A DNA stretch of 64,000 nt, taken from the NCBI RefSeq assembly GCF_016808335.1, contig NC_053138.1, forward strand, positions 61,100,951 to 61,164,950. Direction: 5' to 3'. Positions 22,010-33,388 of this stretch are shown here, piece after piece. The stretch is from Panicum virgatum (lineage: Eukaryota > Streptophyta > Magnoliopsida > Poales > Poaceae). A model generated the notes under the pieces. It was not told the DNA's origin. It did not search any database and saw only the letters and a list, made by a program, of their open reading frames with translations. Every line of letters starts with the position of its first letter. The first letter of the stretch is position 1. A program made the translations under genes and the position numbers.

Positions 22010-22387
22010 ATGGTGGCCACCATGTTCCCGCAATCCCACGGACTGACTCCATCTGCCTGCTGGACTTTCGGGACAAGAGCGTCGTGTGGTCGTGGTCCGA
22101 CGCCGGCGTCGCTCGAGGACAAGCACGCCGTCGCGATGGAGGACGGGAGGTCGGCGTGCGTGATCAACCAGTACGACGACCTCGGCCCTGCTACCCGAAG
22201 CTCGCCGCGCACGGCGGCCAGCTGTTCGCGTCGACGGGCGACACCATCTCTGTGTTCAGCGGTGCCGACCACGTACGCGCTGATGTCCACGCCGCCGTGC
22301 AGCAACGGCGGCGACCGCCTCTTCGCCCTGCACAGCACGGAGAACGTGTTCGACATCTGGGAGGCGCCGCGGCCGCCGATCATCTGA
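22010..22387 (+). pseudogene. Fragment of a BTB/POZ-WD40-like protein gene (copy 1)
   Basis: Pieces in different frames read LLDFRDKSVVWSWSDAG, then LEDKHAV/AMEDGRSACVINQYDDL, then YPKLAAHGGQLFASTGDTIS, then DRLFALHSTENVFDIW and PPII. These match in order the C-terminal half of plant BTB/POZ proteins with WD40-like repeats (At2g24240/At5g41330 type), from memory of the family. Frame changes and missing stretches show it is a broken fragment, not a gene. Related shorter fragments lie at 40,940 and 60,065. Confidence 0.6.
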
Positions 22388-22926
22388 CTGCCAAACGATT
22401 AGCCTTTTTACCCTTGCATTGCATCACTAGAAAGGGAATTACTAACACAGGTCTCGACAGAGAAAAAACACACACTGTAACTTGCTCGTCATATCAGTGG
22501 AGCACCGTCATTTTCGACAAACACCTTCTCTTTTCTGCTCCCTATTCCTTCTGATCATCTGATGTCAGGGTGCTGCTGAGGTCAGGGTGCTACCGATCCC
22601 CAACACTGCAACACATCAGCGGGCAATCATGGGTTGCGTTCTGTCGAGGTCATTGCATGCGTTCCTGATCTTTCTGTAGTGCAAAATTTGTAAAGATATC
22701 AGCGCCAAAGAGCTCTTATGCACTGATTACAGGAAGGCCTCATGAGGCCCTAATCATACTACATTATTAATCATGATCAACTTAACACTCAACATGTTTT
22801 CTTCAAAAAAAGAAAGAACAGAGAAATCGGCTCCCCAAATGCCATGGTTTTCATAAATACAAATTTAAAAGCATGCACACATCTCACAACATTTCCAAAG
22901 CCTATGTAGGAACTTGTAAAAGCACA

Positions 22927-23261
22927 TCTCTACCATTATTAAAAATTTAGTGTCTGCGTCAACACCATATGGCTCTAGAGCTAGGGGAGGCTTGTCTGCT
23001 AGAACAACAAACCGGGGAAAAAATTAGCCCCGTACCCAACCCTGTCGGGGTATTCGTGTGGCAGCAGAAGAAATTCCATAGACCGCAAAATCTTGATGAA
23101 CATCGTAGTACATATGCACCATGCCTGTACGTGATTCAATGAGAAATAGCTAGGAGCAATGAGAAAGTAAAAGATCCGTAATTCCAATTTTTATGAACTT
23201 AACTACAAAAGCAGCAGTGAAATAATTACATGCCCGTATCATCGCACGGGCCTTTACCTAG
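22927..23261 (+). mobile_element. Short non-autonomous Helitron, unit 1
   Basis: The 5' end TCTCTACCATTATTAAAA is preceded by A. The 3' end is CTAG (23258-23261) followed by T, with a hairpin 7-20 bases before it (GCCCGT 23232-23237 / ACGGGC 23246-23251). These are Helitron hallmarks: TC start, CTRR end with a 3' hairpin, insertion between A and T, no target duplication. It is 335 bp and non-coding. Confidence 0.75.
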
Positions 23262-23392
23262 TACATGTGTAATGTAGTAGTAACCATGGAGTTTTCAGCT
23301 TTATTTACCTTCATGAAAATTTGCCTGGATATGGGGTATTTATGTTCATTCCAGCTTCACTCGAAATTTACTTTTTTAAAAAAATTGAGCAC

Positions 23393-23427
23393 CACACACA
23401 CACAAACACACACACACACACACACAC
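23393..23427. repeat. CA microsatellite, unit 1
   Basis: A (CA)n run with one AA interruption. It is 2 bp longer than in unit 2 and differs again at 61,387, so it is length-variable among copies. Confidence 0.85.
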
Positions 23428-23919
23428 TATTTGTAGCTTTAAAACAATTTTCATTAAGGTAAATAAAGCCACAATTCTCTCGGAGCAATTTTGTGACAAG
23501 TTTATCATCACTAGATCGCGCGTTCTTACTAGTAGTAGAGTCCACTGGGACACAAGAAAAAAATTCCAATCCATAAAATGTGTCCGGATCCAAACAATCT
23601 CTATTATTATCAACTTTAGCTTAGTGATGATTAGATGCGGGTTTTCTAGCTTTTATGGAACATAGAGCTATGAATTATCCCCCCTTTTGTGTAATAAAGC
23701 AGACCATCACAACCATTTTAATAAATTGAAACCAACACAACATCTTTTTATAAAATGGAGCCACTACATATCTATCATGTATTAACAAGTTTCTTTTGCT
23801 ATGCCTGGCCTGTTTTTGTTGAAACACACCACATCTCCTCCTCCTCCTCACCCCCCAACAAACATAATAAGCTAATGAAATACAAGACTATTAATATATT
23901 TGTTGGGCTATTTATTAGG

Positions 23920-26054
23920 TGAAAGGACCTTAATCGCTTGATGTCGCCTAGGGGGGTGAATAGGCATTTAAAACAAATCCTGCAGATCAAAACACTTAAC
24001 ACAGATGTCAGTCACCAACCGGTCGGACAGACGGGTCAGACCGGTCCTAGACTTAGAAACAGATCACCAACCCAACCGGTCAGACCGGTTGTGCAGACCG
24101 GTCAAACCGGTCCTACACAGATCCTGCACAAAAGTGTTATTCCACCCCTTCACGAGCTCTAGCACAAATGCAACTTGGTGTGGTGCTTCTGTAGATGTCA
24201 ATGAATATATTTCACAACCCTGCACACACAGAAACAACACAATCGAGTAGATCGAAGCGGAAGCACAAATAAAGCTAGAGCACAAGTGTGAGGCAAACCA
24301 AATGAAGATGATGCAAAGGAGACACAGAGATTTGTTTCACCAAAGTTTAGATTCACAACGTTCACCACGTCTGAATCCTACTCTCTGTTGAGGAAGCTTA
24401 TGGTGACCACAAGGTCAAGCTATCTCCTCCTTTCCACTATATGACCATGTGTCCTCGTGACACACGATCACTGCTGCAACAAACTTGCCGCTGCTCACCA
24501 CAAGCTTGGGAGCTAGCCGGCGACGCCTAGCCGTCTAGGAGGTTTCCCCTCCAAGAGTAACAAATGCTTCAACCAAGTTGGCGACGCAACCGCAAGTGCT
24601 CAAGCTAGGGATTATGCTCTCACTGCTCAAATGCTCTCTTAGCAAAGGTTTCACTCAACCCAACTCAAGGATCTAATCTTGATTTACTCAAATCTCACAA
24701 AGAGAGGTTGGGGAGGACTTCTCAAGTGCTCTCACGGCTCAGAGATGGCTTAGAATCACAATGGCATCAGCAACCACGAATGGGTGAGGGTGTGGGGTAT
24801 AAATACCCCTCTCTCAAAAACTAGCCGTTGCTCTGTCAGTGTTAGACCAGTCAGACCGGTTAGACCAGTCAGACCGGTCCCCCAGACCGGTCAGACCGGT
24901 CGGTTCAAATAAACTAGCTGTTGGACCCGACTGGTCAGACCGGTCGGCTGGACCGATCAGACCAGTCACACTAGGTATTTTTCTCCCAAGTGTTTCTCTC
25001 TGATTTTTCTCACATAGGATAGCTATGAGCACTTTTGTTTATGTCAAACCACTAATGTTGCATCCCCCTTGATAGTACGGCATTCTATACTCAAGTTCAC
25101 ATAAAATGACATACACAACACTTGAGCTTTTATGTCTTGATCAAGCCGAACTTCTTCAATCAATATCTTGAGGTTGTCAACCTCCTTAATTTCAGTGAGC
25201 ATGCCTGCTTGAGCTAGTGACTTTGAATCTTGCTTCATATAGGAATGAAATCCATCTTTGATTCACAAGTCACTTCCATTCTCCAAATAATGACACTCTT
25301 CAACATAGAGCTCTCCATGACTCTAGGATCTCTGGTACTTTGACCCGTATCGGTTTCCTTGCTCCCCCCAAGCCGTCACTTGTGTAGCCTCTTGAAACAC
25401 GCCTTTCGGTCATCTCTACCTTCATCCTAACCGTCCATTTTGAACTTCTCATTGATTTGTGTCATGCATAAAATTTTCTTTACCAATATAAATTCACCAT
25501 TTAATTTCGTATGCAAGCTTTCCAATTTTGAGACAACATATGCATATCAACTCATGTCTCATTCACTTTTCTCTTGCTTGCTTCCCTTGTACAACAATAT
25601 TCATCTCATATGACAAGTCATCCCAACCTGAGACTATACAACAACATATTATGTCTCATTCACATAACCTTTGCTTGTCGTATGAATCCCATCACAAGTT
25701 GAACAAGCCTTTTATAGATATTTGAGCACTCATATCAACCATGAATACCTTGCTCACAATTTTCCTTTTATAACTTTGCTTGCCACTTTGAGTCCCTCAT
25801 AAATTAACAAGCTTCAACACAATATTAGAGCTTTCATATCATACATGACTACCTTACTCTTTCATTTTTCTTTCTCATTCTAGCTTGTCACATACAATGA
25901 TTGCCAATGGGACATACACTTTTGCTTGCAATACATGAGCTATATCATTCCACAAATTAAATATATGTTCATCATCTCATGCAAACAAGTTAGTCCTTTA
26001 ATCGTGTTGTCAATCAATACTCCAAAACCCACTAGGGGCCTAGATGCTCTTTCA
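23920..26054. mobile_element. Solo LTR upstream of type A gene, unit 1
   Basis: A 2,135-bp sequence starts TGAAAGG and ends CTTTCA, with TTAGG duplications at 23915-23919 and 26055-26059. The paralogous sites at about 16,150 and 62,018 have no insertion. The start resembles grass LTRs with GGGGGGTGAATAGGC. It contains clusters of CAGACCGGT at 24,015-24,112 and 24,842-24,970. No internal region is present. It ends 60 bp upstream of the TATA box of the type A gene. Confidence 0.9.
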
Positions 26055-26113
26055 TTAGGGTGGGTGATGGCCCACCCGGCCCACCCTTTGGATCCGCCCC
26101 GGCCTGCTGCTCC

Positions 26114-26120
26114 TATATAT
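26114..26120 (+). promoter_or_regulatory. TATA box of type A gene copy 2
   Basis: TATATAT, followed by a CT-rich leader into the ATG at 26392. The solo LTR end lies only 60 bp upstream. Confidence 0.6.
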
Positions 26121-26391
26121 CTCACCCAACCCTACCCTCATACCTACCTCCTGCGCCGCCGCCGCCATCCTCTCAACCCCTCCGCCCCACCTAAATCCGT
26201 GCTTCATCCATTGCCACTTCGGTGTTGCTGCCTGCATCACTTCTATCCACCCCTTTTCCCTATCCCTCTTTTCGTTAGCACCTGATCCGAAGAGTAGATC
26301 TGACGAATCCCCCACCCCATCCCCTGAAAGGTCAGGTAAATCAATCCCGAACCCCTTGATATCATTACATTGCCAGTGATCTTCCAAGAAG

Positions 26392-27761
26392 ATGCCGATC
26401 GGCGCCCGTTTGAGGAGTATCATTGACCTTTATGGTGGTAAGTTTGTGTGTAGCTAATCTTTTTTCTATTATCAATGCGATGATAATAGATTTGGAATAT
26501 GGATCCATGTAAAATGTTTAGGGAGCAAAAACTATTTGCTTTGATTCCCAAACACTCAAGGCCCTGTTTGGAATAGGGAGTAGGCATAAGATTTATGCTA
26601 TTTTTGTAGGATTCTAGTTTCTAAAAAATTTTCACCTAAATGGTCATCTTTGATTCATTAATAAAAAGGAAAGGAATAGATTTCTTAATACTCTGTAGCC
26701 CAATTCGATGAGAAAAAAATAAAAAAGTGGTCATAGCACTTGGAAAAGAATAAAAAAATGATGTAGGCTATGAAGAGATATTAAATACCCCGCCTGAACA
26801 AGTGTGAGGAACTAGGATTTGAACTCTACTCCACTTGCTCTTCCCTAAAGACACTAGCCAATTTCACTATGGAAGCTTATCCACAATTGGAAAGAATACA
26901 GGTAGTAGAACCTGCTGCTCACACATCTTGCTTTGTGTTTGTGTGGTGACCATAGATCTTGATACAAGTACTATTTGTATAGTAAACTTTGTCACCATGT
27001 GGTCATTAGCCATGCTTTGTGAGTGGGTACACGAAGTTGCAAGTGAGACATGCAAAATTTAGAGATGGATTATAGCATGTTGGCACTTGTCCTTGCTTTG
27101 AAGTCTTTATATTGCCCATATCCTAGAGCATATACGGAGATAAAATTACTGAACTTTGCTCACAGTAAGAAAATGAATTGAAATTCAAATGATGGGAAGC
27201 AGAAGTTTGCAAGTTTGATTTCTGATTCCCATGTATTTCTACCAAAGACCTTTCCTTCTTATTCCCATGTTTTCAGCTATAGAGTTCAAGAAGAATGGCA
27301 TCTCGAAACATTTGTTTGTTTCTATCATGTGTTTTTTGATGTCGTGCATTAGCTAGATTGTTGAATATGATTATTTTATTTCATCTATTGTGTGTACTTT
27401 CTGATTTGTGACTCTTTTATATGTAGACCCCAGAACACTTCAGGCTTCCCCAGAGTCACCTAAAATGGAGGAGGACACCAAATCATTCCAAAATCCTTTA
27501 AATTCAGCTGAATCTCGCCTGCTAGAAGCTCCGAAGGAAGCCACCCCTAGAGAAATCTTTGAGGCGCTCAAAGAGATTCCTGGCTTGGCACGAGATGATC
27601 TGCTGAGGGCCTATAGTCTACTTATCCGTAGCGATCGCCTATTCAGAGCACTTATGGCACTTCCAATGGACATGAGGATGGAATGGCTGCTCATAGAAGT
27701 CTTGCCCATGAAGCTAATGTATTTTGCTGCACAAAACAATACCAGCAACATGCTTCATTAG
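26392..27761 (+). CDS. Type A array gene, copy 2 (unknown function)
   Basis: Exons 26392-26437 and 27427-27761 join in phase 1 to 126 residues. The start MPIGARLRSIIDLYG is followed across the junction by DPRTLQASPESPKMEEDTKS, then a spacer and the shared domain (EATPREIFEALKEIPGLARD, DLLRAYSLLIRSDRLFRALM, ALPMDMRMEWLLIEV), ending in NNTSNMLH. Compared with copies 1 and 4 a deletion near the end removes the AACGTT codons, so the stop comes four codons earlier. The leader has a TATA box at 26114, and the native sequence upstream of it is displaced by the solo LTR 23920-26054. The open frame is intact and identical in unit 2. No family is recognised; a small soluble protein is likely. Confidence 0.6.
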
Positions 27762-27907
27762 TGTTGAATAAGGTTGGTTACTCTTAGGGTTTGAGGGTGT
27801 TCAAGGTTTTGTAATGTACTCACTTATTATGGTTTCTCTTGAACTATGTTGTTTGTTTGAATATCTGAAGCTAGCTGCTAGCAGAGTAGTACTAAAACAT
27901 ATTTACT

Positions 27908-28110
27908 TGGAGAAATCAAGGCAAGCTTCCTTGAAGTCGATTAGTTGAATCTCTCTACAAGTGCCCAAAGAGCCTCAAAGTGATAACTAGATTGGTTCAT
28001 GTTGATCTGCTATACGCCTATAGTATGCTTACCCATGATGATCGCAGTTCAAATCCCTAATGGCGCTATGGAGAACACGAGGAAGTAATCAAGAAATGGT
28101 TGAGGCTTTT
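27908..28110 (+). pseudogene. Decayed copy of the shared-domain exon (2), unit 1
   Basis: Aligns with the last exon of the array genes (GAATCTCTCTACAAGTGCCC, GCCTATAGTATGCTTACCC, CAAATCCCTAATGGCGCTAT) but lacks the start of the domain and has frame breaks. Confidence 0.65.
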
Positions 28111-28136
28111 AGAGATTTGTCCACCTAGTACAAACA

Positions 28137-29524
28137 TCCAGTACAGAATCTACTGAATCATATTGCCATTTATTTTTTTTAGAACATGAACTTTATTCTT
28201 ATGAAGTGCTGTATTTTAGTGAAGCTAGTGTCTTCTGCAGTATATCTATAATTTAACTTTGCATCGTCCAGTATAAAAGCTTTTTAAAAAAAGAAAAATC
28301 AATGCCTCGGGCCCAAACTTTAAGCGAGATTTGTAGCAAAATTTGCCGTGAAGAGCAAAGACCTAGCTAGCTCTTCTGCAGGTTTCAAACCAACAACACT
28401 AACCATGCATGCATCATAGCTAGTCAAGCCTCCTTCATTCTTCCCCTCCGGTCCATCAGTTGGACACAGGTTACAAGTAGTAGACCTGAAGTCTTTTGGC
28501 CCGTGGACAGAAGGTTTTTATACAGTGACGGCAGCCTTGTAAGATTTGTATGGGATTGTGGATATTAATCCGTCTGTTCGGAATAAGCCACCAGAATGAG
28601 TTCAAGATTAGTGTTTAATAGCAGTTGACCCATACAATTTCCTTTTTTAGAAAATAAGAAAAGGGTCAAGCAGATGGCAGCCTGAGTTCTGACGTACATG
28701 AACTGCTCCAACTTTCTCCAACGATATCTTCTTCTGCATCTCCGACAGACAGACGAGGGCAAAGATTGCAGGAACGAAACCTCCCTCCAAAGCTCCAGAT
28801 CGCCATGCTCATATAGAAGAGCAAGTTTCCCAAATAGGAAAGTACGATTTTAGTAGGCCAGACCAAATTGTTTTCATACTATTAACAGGCCAGGCCAAGT
28901 TGTTTTGGAGGCTTTTTGCCCTGGTACGGATTCTACTCAACCATACTGCGATTTATTTTTTTAGAACATGCTGAACTTTATTCGTGTGAAGTGTTGTATT
29001 TTTGTGAAGCATAGTGTCTTCTGCGGTATATATCCATAGTTTTGCATCATCCAGTAGCACAACTTTTTTTTTAAAAAAATCAATGCCTCGTTCCCACGTA
29101 CACTTTAAGCAAGATTTGCAGCAAAATTTACTGTGGAGAGCAAAGACCTACCTAGCTCTTCTGCGAACCAACAACACTTACCGGCCGGATGTTGTGAGCA
29201 TGCATCGTAGCTAGTCAAGCCTCCTTCATTCTTCCTCTTCTGTCCATCAGTTGGAACATCTAGCAGACTTGAAAATCATTTGGCACATATGTAGACACAG
29301 AAGGTGTTATATAGTTCTACTAAAAAAAGTTGTTATATAGTGATGGCAGCCTCGTAAGATTTGTATGGGATTGTGGATAATGAGTTCAAGATCAGTGTTT
29401 AATAGCAGTTGACCGATACAAGAAAAGGGTCAAGCAGATGGCACATGGCCGTCTGAGTTCTGACTGACAAGAATTTCTCCAACTTTCTCCAACGGTATCT
29501 TCTTCAGCATCAGCAACAGACGAG
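28137..29524. repeat. Two diverged copies of the array intergenic module, unit 1
   Basis: The module of 18,376-19,110 occurs twice here (28,137-28,920 and 28,924-29,524), joined at about 28,920 by a deletion that removed a type B first exon and a decayed domain exon still present in unit 2 (47,806-48,304). No gene was seen. Confidence 0.7.
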
Positions 29525-29811
29525 TGTAGATGGCCATAAGACCCGAGGTCCAATAGCCCGACCCGAGACCTAAGTTTTTGGCCTGTGCTCTGAGACTCGA
29601 GTTTTTGGTTTGGCTCAAGCACGGCACAACCCGGTGTGGCTTGCCGTGCTTGGGCCGCCGGTGCGGCACGGCGGGCAACATCGCCCAGCCCAATATTTAA
29701 ACTCAGTCTATTAATGACCCGTATAATACTCCACTCTCACAGTCTCAATGACTCGCCAAATATATCTCCCATCGCCCTAACTCCTAGCCACTCCACATCT
29801 TCTCTCTCTCA

Positions 29812-32800
29812 CAGTGGCGAAGCCAGGAAAAAATTTAGGAGGGGCTGAGAAAAAAATGCCACAACGACATAGCACCACTACGACACCTCACGAAAGACAA
29901 ATATAATGGTTTGAAGTAGTCTTATATTAAAACATCGATGGACAATAAAAAACACAAAATACAGCATGAAAATTAAAGAATGCGGTTTATCCATACCGAA
30001 AAGCCAAATTACGAAACTAATAGACGCCGCCCGACGGTGACACCCATTATTCATCCGAAGAAGCAATCTACAGAAATAGACATAATTAATTAATCAAATA
30101 TATATGGACATCAAAATTGTGAATTTAGAATAGAACAAAGTTTACCATTAATTTTTTAGGCAATAACATACGATGTTTCTTCATCTCTTCAAACCTCTTT
30201 TTGATCTTTTCATTACAAATCTTTCTAAATATCTCCTTCTCGTTATAGCATATCATCAAGTCATTGAGCCATTCATCACCCATTTTACTACGCAAATCTG
30301 TCTTTATAATGGACATGGCTGAAAATATCCTCTCAACTGAAGCTGTTGCCACTGGTAGTATCAAGGTTAGCTCAATGAGACGATAAACCCGCTGATAAGA
30401 TGTGTTCATATTAGTCTTGACCATAATTTCAGCAACTTTTCCAAGTTCAGTACATCCAAGGAATTCTGGAGTTCTTCTAGCACGGTTGACGAAGGATTTA
30501 AGTTCATTTGGCAAAACAGTAAGGTCACCAATATCAAAATCCTCAGCATAAATTTCAGCAAGTCTCACAAATTTATCCACATCGAAATTAGAGAAGGACT
30601 TCCGTGGGTTAAAACAAGCCATACATACTAATAACTCTGAACTAGTTTCACTAAACCGATGATTCAGCTCGGTCAAGATGGCATCAATGGCGACAAGAAA
30701 AATCTCGACATGATAGTAATGCATGTTTGTTACCTTTTGCTTTCTACGTCTAGATGTCCCTCTAACATTTATTTCATCATCCATATCTGACACTTCAATC
30801 TCATTCCTCTCACAGAAAGTTTTCACTTTTTTGAGTAATGGTTCCCATCCATTTTCCCTCATATCCTGCAAGCCATCTTTCACATCCATTATCAAATGCA
30901 TTGCTTCAACTATGTCTTGATCTTTCCTTTGCAAAGCACGTGACAAAATATCTGTCATGCTCAATAATTCTATCATCAAATGCAAGATGAACACAAAATC
31001 AAAGCTCTCCATTTTTCCAATTAAACCTAAAGCTCCACCATTACATGCTGGTTTAATAGAATCTTTCTTCACTATCTCAAGGACATCTATGATAGCCTCC
31101 CACATCACCAAAATGCGAAGCAAAGTTTTAAGATGTGAACCCCATCTAGTATCTCCAGGCCTAGCTAGGCTAATTTACTGGTTTAAACCTCTTCCGGTCA
31201 TAATCTCACCATTCTCAATCTTTTCTAGCAACACATCATGATGCTTTGCAAGTAAAGCATCCTTTCTCATACAAGATGCACCCACATTGTTGACTATTAA
31301 AGGAACATAGTTAAAGAAATCTGCAATATCTGCACTAGATGTTGAAACAGTAACAACCACTAGTTGCAATTGATGGGCAAAACAATGCACATAGAAAGCA
31401 TAAGGATTCTCATCACGAATCAACTTCTGCACCCCATTAAATTCACCTCTCATATTAGAAGCTCCATCATACCCTTGCCCACGAAGCATAGAGATTGACA
31501 AATTATGACTTGAAAGCATACGGACCAAAGCTTCTTTCAATGCAATAGCTGTGCAACTCTGAACATGCTGAAGTCCAAGAAATCTCTCCATCACTTTCCC
31601 TTCATCATTCACAAACCTGCATGTCAAATTTTAGTATGTGTTAGTATAATTGTAGAAATAGAGGTAAAAACTTAGACACAAAAATGCAACTACTGACCTT
31701 AGAATCACTGCCATTTGCTCCTTTATTGATACATCTCGAGACTCATCAATAAGCACTGAGAATTTTTTACCCCGAATCTCATCCATGATGACACTCGTGA
31801 CTTCTTCTGCACAAGCTTTTGTAAGATCCTTCTGTATATCAGGAGATAACATTTGACAATTTTTAGAACCTTTTTCATATGCCTCCTTCACTATCTCAAC
31901 CTTATCTTTGTACCAATCAATCATTTCTCTGTATGTACCCTTGTTAAGGGAAGTAGAAGACTCATCATGTCCACGGAAAGCATCCCCTTGCATTATGAGA
32001 AATCTTGCAACACCTAAGGAAGCTGTCAATCGAATCTCATAACGTTTTTCTTCCTCCTTGCTAATTTGAACTAATTTTCTACCCACATTTGTCTTTTGGT
32101 TCATAAAGTCTTCACACTTTAGCCTAGCTTCTACATGAGTCTTGCAAACATTGTGGTTATTAAAAGTATCCTTAGCTTTTTTCCAATTCACATAACCTTG
32201 ATGTGCAAAGACCGAACTACCAAACTTTTCAGGCTTTGCCGAATTAAAGAAAAGATAGCAATACAAGCAATAAGCTGCATCCTTGTACTCACTATACTCT
32301 AGCCAATCAAACTCATCATACCAAGTCTTCTGAAAAGATCTAAATTCACCACTCATCCATTTACGAGGAAATATGATATCACGAGGTTGAGTTGGTCCAT
32401 TCAAAGCATATGCCCTCTTTAATTGATCTCTAATTTTAGGTTGATAATCATCAATAGGTTTGCGCTTTCCAGGGTCCCCAATTAAGTCCGATTGACTAAA
32501 CTCTGCTCTAGGTTTCTTTGACTGAGATGTGCCCTCATTAGTATGTGGAGTTGAAGCACTTGAACTTGAAAAGTATGTGTGTATGGTTCTTTTCGACATT
32601 CTAAAATCTGTCATACCAATCAAATATGTTGAATTATTGAAAATGAAAATTGAATCATAAACTCACGGATAATGAGACAAAAAGCTAAGTAAAAAAATAA
32701 ATTAAATTGTTCACTTCACCTAATTGATTGGCCTCTGGTCAGGTGCATGGTGCCCTGCAAGCTGCAACACTGCAGGTCTGCAGCCGCGCAGCGCTCGTCC

Positions 32801-33388
32801 ATGCAGGCGTGCGACGGCCGCACAGCCGCACTAGCGCAGCGCTCGCCGCACCTGGCCGCGGGGCGCGGGCCACCTGCCGCTCGCCGCGCCTGGCCAGCTC
32901 CCAGCTGGTCTGCCGCTTGCCGCGCGCGGCGCCTGGCCCTAGCCCGCCTGGCGGCTGGCGCCTAGCTTCTCTGCAGCTCTGCTCACCCCATCGCGGCCTC
33001 GCCGGCTCGCCGCGCCCGTGTGTGCCTGCCGACGCCGACGCGCGACGCCCCCGGCCAGTGGTCGCGCTCGCGCGAAGTGCGCCGCCGCCGCCCCTGGGAG
33101 CCCCCGATGCACGATGGATGGGATTGGGATTGGATTAGGGTTGACCGGTTTACTATTTGTGCGGTTGGGCCTTGGGCTACAAATTTTCATGGGCCGCCAT
33201 GTTACATTTCGGCCCAACTCGTGAGCAATGAGCAACCCAACGCCTGGTCGTCTTCAACCTCCGTCTAGCCCCTCCTTCACTTGTATCTAGCACCAAAAAT
33301 CCATGGAGGGGCTCTAGGGGGGCTCTATGGCTCCGGTGGGAGTAGGGGAGGCTCGAGCCCCCCTGACCCACCGCTGCCTTCGCCCCTG
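29812..33388 (-). mobile_element. hAT transposon (ZMYM1-like transposase), unit 1
   Basis: Inverted ends CAGTGGCGAAGCCAG and CTGCCTTCGCCCCTG (2 mismatches) are flanked by a perfect 8-bp duplication CTCTCTCA at 29804-29811 and 33389-33396. It is 3,577 bp with a minus-strand transposase gene. The target was inside a roughly 75-bp tandem repeat (CCTAACTCCTAGCCACTCC...), which is why the right flank repeats at 33,447-33,530. The 32,700-33,150 part is strikingly GC-rich compared with the transposase. Confidence 0.9.
30125..32623 (-). pseudogene. hAT transposase with in-frame stop, unit 1
   Basis: Minus strand. Exon 1 is 32623-31698 and exon 2 is 31616-30125, with a 81-bp intron (AAG/GTCAGT donor, CAG/GTTTG acceptor) and a phase that joins VILR to FVNDE. 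The N-terminal TTF-type zinc-finger region holds DAAYCLYCYLFF and ARLKCEDFMNQKT. The middle holds FSVLIDESRDVSIKEQMA, GYDGASNMRGEFNGVQ and FYVHCFAHQLQLVV. The C-terminal hAT dimerisation segment holds ATASVERIFSAMSIIKTDLR. This is the ZMYM1-like plant hAT type. A TAA at 31175-31177, just before ARPGDTRWGSHL, interrupts the frame between NQ and IS. The stop is shared with unit 2, so this copy probably could not make full-length transposase before the duplication. Confidence 0.88.

Noticed and set aside
23357..23613. Minus-strand open frames with VCVCVC runs
   Set aside because: Translation of the CA microsatellite; the copies at 42,220 and 61,362 behave the same way.
32728..33138. A 136-codon plus-strand frame, repeated at 52,112
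   Set aside because: It lies antisense in the GC-rich 5' part of the hAT element and has no recognised motif; treated as a composition artefact or possible captured sequence.
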